Of a stretch of DNA of 64,000 bases, positions 57,101-64,000 are shown in pieces. Source of the DNA: Basidiobolus meristosporus CBS 931.73 (taxonomy: Eukaryota; Basidiobolomycota; Basidiobolomycetes; Basidiobolales; Basidiobolaceae); NCBI GenBank assembly GCA_002104905.1, contig MCFE01000313.1, positions 33,384-97,383 on the forward strand, read 5' to 3'. The number at the start of each line of letters is the position of its first letter. Within the stretch, counting starts at the first letter, position 1. Under the pieces are notes generated by a model, which did not search any database, was not told where the DNA came from, and saw nothing but the letters and a program-made list of their open reading frames with translations. The translations under genes were made by a program, and so were the position numbers.

Positions 57101-57465
57101 AGCCCTTAAGTTGCTGAACCTCTCCTTTATACCACATATATGCTGTGACACTCTAGAGTCAATGTACTAATCATTACTTTGGTTACTTGCACTCTTTTGT
57201 ACACTTACAAATAACTGCTCATCAGTAGTGATATGGTTTGCCTGCTCCAGTTTCTGTTTTTTGTCTGCTTCTTTCTTCTTGCATTCTCTTGCCCAGTTTC
57301 CTGGCTTCTTACTGAGTTACAGCAACCAGGTTTTCTTTGGTTTTGTTGCTTTCCCCTCTTTTCTTTGTGCCTTCTGAAGCTGAATAAAGCCTTGTCTTCA
57401 ATTTTCTTTGCTTGATCATTACGTCTGCGCTCTTCATTAGGGAGTCTTCCTTTGATATAGTCCAA
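54199..57465 (-). pseudogene. Copia-2 copy a pol and gag C-terminal remnants
   Basis: Reading leftward from 57465: gag end (DYIKGRLPNEERRR with a basic tail), protease-region fragments near 57.1 kb, integrase CSYGKQARQHFRSSGGISTTKI and DDKTKYTWVNFLKA (56443-56664), integrase C-terminus FWAESVATIIYIKNRCPT (about 56200), RT segments (55.0-55.6 kb, broken), RT end/RNase H with CKPAATPMNNNLKLSKSQ and RPSTTGHVFPYACAAITWN (54565-54897). Stops and frameshifts throughout. The lineage differs clearly from copia-1 although the primer site is the same. Confidence 0.8.
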
Positions 57466-57469
57466 AGTT

Positions 57470-60400
57470 TGTTACAAGTCTTGGTATAAGAGTTGTAGTG
57501 GAATAGGGAGTTTAGCTAGTATTGTATTCACTAAAACTTGAACTGATTTTTATCAAGGTTCCAGCAGCTCCTTATATACATTTTGCCAGATCAATTGCTG
57601 ACTAATTGTATTTCCTAATGTAGGTTGTGGCTGATGACTCATTTGATTGCATCATCATCACCCAATAAGATCCTACTCAATAAGATCCTACTCAATATAT
57701 CTATTTTTGTCTGATAAGGATCTGCTGATTCATTTGCTGACTAATGCTACTGATTTCATAGATAATACTGATATACTGATAACCTAAACATATACTAATT
57801 GATTTGACTAAAAACTGATCTAACTTATACATTTAAGCGGCAGATCATAACATTCTCCCCTACCAAGGTTGCGAGGGTTCTCCTGAATCTCTTTTCTTGT
57901 GATACCAATATCTTGATGGTTCAGTATTATCATCAAGTCTTGCAAGCTTGAGTCTGTCCCTATGCACTAAGTCTTCCCGGATATTACCTTGTTTGTCCAC
58001 CAGTTGGTAAGTTGCAAATGGACATTCTCTGATGATCTTGAGTGGTCCTGTCCATTGTGGCTCAAACTTCTTCCAAGTGTTGTTTCTTAGCAATACAAAG
58101 TTCCCAACTGTCAATGCTTCTGGTGCTTTAGTCTTATCAAATCTCTGCTTCATCTTTTCTGCACTATGAGATACTTTGGTCTATGCCTCTTGACGTCTTT
58201 GTTCCAGTTACTGGTGTCTACTTGGCTGACTAAGTTCATCTTCTAAGGCATCTGTAAGCTTGGGTTGTGTGAGATCTCCTGGAATCCTTGGTTCACATCC
58301 ATACACTAAGTAAAATGGTGATTGCTGGGTGGTGTTGTGTACTCTGACTCTGCATGCAAAGAGTGCTTGGTCTATATACTCATCCCATCTACTGACAACT
58401 CCATTTGCATACTTGGTCAGCATTTTTCCAAATAATCCATTAAACCGCTCAGTGACTCCATTAGTTCTGGGGTGATAAGTCAAGGTTTTCAGGTGTCTGA
58501 TCTGCTGCATTTCCAGGTAAGCCTCTAATCTCTTTGCCATAAAGTTTGCTCCTCTATCAGATTAGATCTCCACAAGGCATCCAAACTTCATCAGGATCTC
58601 ATGGTAAATGAAACTTGCAACTGCTTGTTCACTGGCTATTGGTACAGCTTTAGCAACTGGCCATTTAGTGGCATGGTCAATTGCTACTAGGATCCAACGG
58701 TTGCATTTCCTGGTGGTTGGCAGTCTTCCAATAAAGTCAATTCCCCATCTCTCAAATGGTCTTACAGGCTCCAAAGGGAAGAGTTTGGCAATTCTTTGTG
58801 GCTGGCCTTGATTGATTTGGCAGCTTGGGCATGTTTTTACTAGCTTCTCAATGTCTTGTTTCATTCTGGGCCACCATGCTCTGGCTTTCACAAGACTATA
58901 GGTTCCTTCAATTCCAAGATGTCCATATCCATTGTGTAGCTTATTTATTAAATCCAGGCAAGAAACATAAGGGCAATAGGCAATAGGGCTTCCATCAGCA
59001 ATTTGGTAGAGTGTTTCATCCTGTACTACAAATTTGCTGGTTTCATCACGGATTATCTTCTTGATATCTTCATCCACCTCATTAGGAATGGCTTGGTCCT
59101 CCAAGTACTTTGGTAATAGGCTAGGCCAATCTGATTCATGCACCAAGTTGAGTTGTGCAACTTGATCTAATCTTGATAAGGCATCAGCAACCGTGTTGTT
59201 TTTTTCCAGGGCAGTAGACAATCTCCAGGTCAAATTGCTGAATGTATTCACTCCATCTTGTCATTCTTCTAGAGAGTACCTTCTGAGTAAATATATACTT
59301 GAGGGAGGCATGATCAGTCTTCACAGTGCATTTGACTCCTTCAATATTGCATCTCCATGTCTTCAAACAGTGTATTATAGCAAGCATCTCCTTCTCATGG
59401 ACTGGATAGTTTTGTTCTGCTGAGTTCAGTTTCTTGGATTCAAAGGCAACAGGGTAGTCCTTTCCCCTGTGTTCTTGGCTCAGCACTCCACCAATTGCAT
59501 AATCTGAAGCATCTGTGCACAGAGTGAACTCTTTTCTGAAGTCTGGTATTCTTAAGCTTGGCAGCTTAGCAAGTTCATTCTTGAGCATCTGGAAGGCAGT
59601 CTCACAAGCTATGTCCCACTTGTAGGTATTGTCTTTCTTGAGGATATCAGTTAAAGGGGCTGCAATAACTGCAAACAACTTGACAAATCTCCGATAATAG
59701 GAAACCATTCCAAGGAATGATCTGAGCACTGATATGCTATGGGGCTGTTTCAGATTCTTGATTACTTCCACCTTCTTTGGGTCTAAGGTTACTCCTGTGC
59801 TAGTCACTATGTGTCCCAGGTATTCAATGTGCTCCTTGAAGAATTCACGCTTGGCTAGCTTGCCATATAGCTTGTTCTCTCTTAACTTCTCCAAGACCTT
59901 TTCAATGTGCACTACATGATCCTCTTCTGTCTTGCTGTATATCAATATGTCATCCAGGTAGATTATCACAAACTTGTCTAAGTACTCCTGAAAGACAGTA
60001 TGCATCAGCGTCATGAATGTTGCAGGGGCATTAGTGAGGCCAAAACTCATGACTAAGTACTTGTAATGTCCATATCTGGTCCTAAATGCTGTCTAAGGAA
60101 TATCTTCTGGTTTCACCCTAATTTGGTTGTATCCTGACATGAGGTCAATCTTGCTGAAAATAGTGGCTCCATTAAGTTGGTCCAAAAGCTCATCAATCCA
60201 AGGTATGGGGTACTTATTCTTGACGGTAACTGAGTTCAGGGCTCTGTAGTCAATGCACATCCTAAGTGTTCCATCCTTCTTTTTCACAAAATGTACTGGT
60301 GCTCCCCAGGGTGACTTGCTGGGCCTGATGTATCCTTGCTCCAATAGCTGATCAATTTGTCTCTTCATTTCCTCCAATTCCAATGGACTCATTCTGTAAG

Positions 60401-62422
60401 GTGTCTTGCTCACTGGAGGGCTATCTCCTGTGTCAATGGCATGATTCACGTCTCTGACTGGTGGTAGGCTTACAAGCTCATCTGGGAACATGTCTGAATA
60501 TTTCTTCAAGAGAGTCTGGACCTGCTGGGGTGCTGTGGTAGAGGAATCCTCCTGTAATACTGCCATGAGGAACATCTTGGTACCTTTTCTAAGTGCTCTA
60601 CAGAACTGGGTCTTGCTAAGTTCACTTGTCTCACACACACTGGAATTGACCAAGTTGAAATCCAGCCTGGCAGGTAATAGCTCATAGGTCTTGTTATCTT
60701 TTTGGATCTGAGCAGCATGGGTTCTCCAGTTGATTGATGGATTACAACAAAATAGCCAGGTTTTTCTAAGTACAAGGTCAAACTAGCAGTTCCCAAATAT
60801 ATAAGCCTGTTGGTCTTCTTCATAGTCATTGATCTTCATTCTTACTGGCTGGGTAATACGGTTGATTATGTGGGAGTTCCCATCAGCTGTGGGACTGAAG
60901 TTGATTTGGTAGGTTCCGAGTTGATTCCAGCTTTCAAAGCAAATTGCTCTGACATGTACTCATGCAATGCTCCTGAGTCAATCATGATCTTGGCAGGTAC
61001 TCCATTGAATACTCCATTCAAGTATAATAGCTTTCCTGAGTTTGAGGTCATCTGGGATAGGTATTCTTCTGTCATGTGGAAGGTGAGTTCTGAGTCTTCT
61101 TCAAGCTCATCTTCCACATTACTGTGCTCATGGGACTCAATATGGTTGAAGGTTCTTGTTGGCTGGTGTCCAATTCTTCTCTGAGGGCAGTACTTTGCAA
61201 TATGTCCCTGCTGGTGGCAATTGAAGCAAAGTCCTTTCTTCTTGCATTCTTCTGAGGAGGGATTTTTCTGCATAGCGTCTATTTCCATTGATACTGCTTC
61301 TGATTGTCTTCTTTCATAATGATTGTAGCCTTTCTGATCAGTCACTGTAGGCTTCCCAACTCCAAACATAGCTGAGTCATAGTCAATGGCAATCTTGATG
61401 GCTTCTTCAATAGTCTGAGGTCTTTGGTAATTCACTTCCTTGCAAGTTCTTTCTTTTGACCCATCAATAAAGTATTCAACTTGATCCAAGGGGTCCATTC
61501 TTTCAATTTGTCCAAGTAGACATCTGTACTCATGGATGTATTCTTGCACCATTCCTTTCTGTCTGAGTGTCTTTAACTTCCTTCTTAGTAGTGTCTGCTG
61601 GTGTGGAGGTTCAAAAGCATCCTAAATTTCTGACACAAACTCATCCCAGATAGAGATTGTAGAGCATCGCATCATAGTGGCTGACCTGGTCTTGTTGTGG
61701 TACCACTGTAAGGCTGCATCTGCCAGGTAAGAAGCTGCATAATGCAACTTGCTTTCTGGAGCAATTCCTTTAGCTTTAAAAGCTTCTTCAAACTGGAAGA
61801 GCCAAGTTCCCAGGTTTTCATTGACTCTGCCATGGTACTGGTTGACCTTCACACTAAAGTTGCTCTTGACAGGGCTTTGCTGGCTCTGAGCCATGGTAGT
61901 CATTCCTTGTCGCTGTTGGCTGAGGATCTGGAGTAACTGTTGCTGTTGGGCCAGGATTTGCTGCATGGCATTCTTCCATTCTTGATTGTCCGACATCTTG
62001 AGGGTGGTTTCTTTTTTCTTCAGGAGGGAGGTTTCTGATTATTGCTGCTACCAATGTTACAAGTCTTGGTATAAGAGTTGTAGAGGAATAGGGAGTTTAG
62101 CTAGTATTGTATTCACTAAAACTTGAACTGATTTTTATCAAGGTTCCAGCAGCTCCTTATATACATTTTGCCAGATCAATTGCTGACTAATTGTATTTCC
62201 TAATGTAGGTTGTGGCTGATGACTCATTTGATTGCATCATCATCACCCAATAAGATCCTACTCAATATATCTATTTCTGTCTGATAAGGATCTGCTGATT
62301 CATTTGCTGACTAATGCTACTGATTTGATAGATAATACTGATATACTGATAACCTAAACATATACTAATTGATTAGACTAAAAACTGATCTAACTTAAAT
62401 ATTCAAGTGGCAGATCATAACA
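57470..62422 (-). mobile_element. Gypsy-1 copy 3 (minus strand), inserted in the gag of copia-2 copy a
   Basis: 4953 bp with LTRs at 57470-57852 (383 bp) and 62055-62422 (368 bp). The extra 15 bp in the left LTR is a tandem duplication of AATAAGATCCTACTC at about 57664-57694. Perfect 4-bp target duplication AGTT (57466-57469, 62423-62426). Copia-2 gag sequence continues on both sides. Confidence 0.95.
57860..61996 (-). pseudogene. Gypsy-1 copy 3 gag-pol remnant
   Basis: Same domain order as copy 2, starting at ATG 61996. Lesions include TAG at 61622-61624 in gag (Gln in EIQDAF of copy 2), a one-base deletion at about 60893 just after the protease, TAG at 60093-60095 in RT, the seven-A frameshift at about 59190-59210 shared with copy 2, TAA at about 58562-58564 in the integrase, TAA at 58208-58210 and TAG at 58181-58183. 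YLDDILIYS and the integrase GVTERFNG survive. The deletion, the RT TAG and the last two stops are exactly those of copy 1. Confidence 0.92.
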
Positions 62423-62981
62423 AGTTGAATTGTCTTCCCTGCATTCAAAAGAAAGTAAGAGTGGCTGATATTTGTCTGGTAGGCTGCAAAGCAGATAGAG
62501 TATCTTTTCTTCATCATCTACACCAGCATTAATACTCTAAGGTTTCTCTGCAAGTATGTCCATTCTGGCAATGAGTTGAAGCATGCCATCATCTGGATTC
62601 TTCCTCATGTTGAGAACTTTTGTTTTGAATAAAGCTTGCTTAACACTGACTTGCTCTAAATATCACCTCTAAAGATTCCCATGCTGCTTTGGCAGTATTT
62701 GAAGTATGGATTTGTCCAATGAAGGAATCTTATATGCTGGTACATGTAGCATTAAAGGCCTTTATCTTTTTCTCTTGAAGCTTCTCCACTTTTTCTGCTG
62801 TTTTTTGGGCTCAACTTCTTTTCCTGCTATATATTCCAAAGCTTTCTTTCCTTGACATAGATCTGCATCTTGATTCTTCAGAGTCTGTAGTTCCTCCCAT
62901 CAAACATCTCCTTTACAGGAAAGATGTTGATATTGTTTGTTTACTGGTAGAAGTCATCTTTAGAATAGGTCATGGCAATTG
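62423..62981 (-). pseudogene. Copia-2 copy a gag N-terminal half, right of the gypsy insertion
   Basis: Between AGTT and the copia-2 primer site. Minus-strand reading is gag-like (a TWESLEVIFRAS-type segment at about 62660-62690) but broken by stops. Continues the gag interrupted at 57465. Confidence 0.6.
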
Positions 62982-64000
62982 GGGCTCATAACCTGTTGCA
63001 ATTTAAGAAGTGATTCCAATATAAGGAACTTATTGAGATATAGTAATAATAGTTGAACTGTTATTTATTCATAAAGATTATGAGTATTGATACCCTTGTA
63101 GAAGTAGCACAGCTATAACACTAAGTAAGAATGACTACTTAACATTCAAGAGCATTTTGCAGCAGTTTCATGGTTAGCACATAATGTTTAGTAAAAGTGA
63201 TAATTTGATCTGCACTATAGGGGAATAATCATAGGATCATCAATGTAAAGAAACTGGCAAAGTTGGGGCTGCAAGTAAGTCCTACAGTGACCAAGACTAG
63301 TCTACAATTGTTAAGTAAAATTTTAGCTGCTGAATGATACCAAATAGTCAATATTCAACAAATACAGCAGTTCTTGCCAACATATGCCACAAGCCCAGAA
63401 CAGATTGAATATCATGGTATTTAAGAAGATTACCAGCAAAAAAACAGCTGTCTCACAAGAGTTGGAAGAAAGCCAGTTGAGCTACACACTGACAAGGTAG
63501 ATGAGTGTGCCAAAAGAGGCAAGTTGTCTACCACAGCCTCCATATCCTTCATTGTTGGCAGAGTGGTAATCCCACCAACAGACAGGAATATAGTGTTAAG
63601 AACTTGATACACTATCACAATGCCTTCAGTGGAATTTTAGAACATTAATAGGCACACCAAGAGGTTGCAGCACTTCTTCAAGAGTAGTGCTCAAGAAGAC
63701 GCACTGGATTATTGCAAGGATTTATAGCAACAACTGGCAGATGAGGTGCTAGACCTTGCTGTGCCAGCTGAAGACCAGGATGTGTGGGAACCAGTGAATG
63801 AAGAGTGGCATAAAGCTGTTGGGTTCCTGCCAAAGTTGTGGAACCATAGTGCTACAGCAGAATTACTTATTCAGTGGTGGATTTTAATGGAGTTACTTGT
63901 TGAGTGTGGGGTTGGGCTTAATGTTGGTGTAGAGTATAGGCAATGTATAGGTCAATACAATTGGTAATTGAGGTACAACTAAAGTTTCAATGGAATTAAT

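Larger units (their letters stand above)
53828..63360 (-). mobile_element. Copia-2 copy a (minus strand), LTR-to-LTR, itself split by gypsy-1 copy 3
   Basis: LTRs at 53828 to about 54198 and at 62994-63360 (about 367-371 bp, TGTTGCAAT...ATTCAACA). The primer site complement GGGCTCATAACC is at 62982-62993. Flanking 5-mers AAAAC and AATAC differ by one base and could be a worn target duplication. The internal region (about 3.8 kb without the gypsy insertion) carries antisense gag, integrase and RT remnants. The surroundings are the companion ORF of transposon X, which continues on both sides. Confidence 0.85.
52440..64000 (+). pseudogene. X companion ORF, second copy, interrupted by copia-2 copy a; runs off the right edge
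   Basis: Plus-strand reading 52440-53827 resumes at 63361. It starts FQPNPTTDGSRRTVGQQLALTF and continues through a decayed coiled-coil part. It includes both repeats of about 41 residues (IRDKQADTDAP... at about 53450; TRGKQAKIDASELDLSGRRH then QEALRQSSGE at about 53655-53750). After the insertion, at 63361, it continues to RHTKRLQHFFKSS, VWEPVNEEWHKAVGF and WWILMELLVECGVGLNVGV, the C-terminus. Removing the copia-2 element restores CATGCAAAAAAC.../CAGTTCTTGCC, as in the first copy near 22640. It diverges from the transposase at about 52.3 kb. Many stops. Confidence 0.65.

Noticed and set aside
1-64000. CRISPR arrays, rRNA or tRNA genes, bacterial operons, prophage
   Set aside because: No regularly spaced short repeats, no rRNA cores and no tRNA cloverleaf recognised; introns and protein families are fungal.

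Overview
The window looks like nuclear DNA of a fungus, probably an early-diverging (zygomycete-type) lineage. The left 16.7 kb holds compact genes with short GT-AG introns (59-206 bp) and TATA boxes about 70-100 bp upstream of starts. The proteins are clearly eukaryotic: ribosomal protein S3, a 545-residue proline-pathway P5C dehydrogenase, a fungal HAM1-like protein and an MSG5-like phosphatase. The species cannot be named from sequence alone.

Bases 1-16767 are the gene-bearing part. In order: the 3' end of a glutathione peroxidase gene, a bHLH-leucine-zipper regulator, an ABHD4/5 (CGI-58/CLD1-type) alpha/beta hydrolase, a dual-specificity phosphatase on the minus strand with an apparent frameshift, RPS3 with a telomere-like AACCCTAA tract upstream, a head-to-head inverted pair of almost identical HAM1-like genes (the left one broken by one base), and P5C dehydrogenase. 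These are independent housekeeping and stress-type genes, not an operon or cluster. The inverted pair is the notable feature. Coding sequence and early 3'UTR match at about 99.5%, while the 580 bp between the two start codons is not duplicated and carries four CRE-type (ACGTCA) sites.

Bases 16768-64000 are an AT-richer graveyard of nested mobile elements with no host gene that I can recognise. They include: (i) a Ty1/copia family (copia-1; 349-bp LTRs, primer site complementary to the anticodon arm of initiator tRNA-Met) in a three-deep nest at 16.8-21.8 kb and as a nearly complete copy at 27765-32448; (ii) a second copia family (copia-2) at about 41-43 kb and 53.8-63.4 kb; (iii) a Ty3/gypsy family (gypsy-1; about 368-bp LTRs) with three complete-length copies (35867-40794 plus; 44914-49852 minus; 57470-62422 minus); (iv) an older gypsy (gypsy-2) pol remnant at 33.4-35.6 kb; (v) a Tnp2/CACTA-like DNA transposon family, called X here, at 22-26.5 kb and 43.5-64 kb. 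X carries a transposase and a divergent companion ORF that I do not recognise.

Insertion order can be read from target-site duplications and interrupted reading frames. At the right end a Tnp2-type element was hit by copia-2, which was then hit by gypsy-1 copy 3. Gypsy-1 copy 2 sits inside the same transposon's transposase, and the window holds the uninterrupted paralogue of that target. The best candidate for something undescribed is family X with its companion protein, which has two conserved repeats of about 41 residues. Next come the homogenised inverted HAM1-like pair and the copia insertion into an unrecognised ORF that stays open when the insertion is removed.
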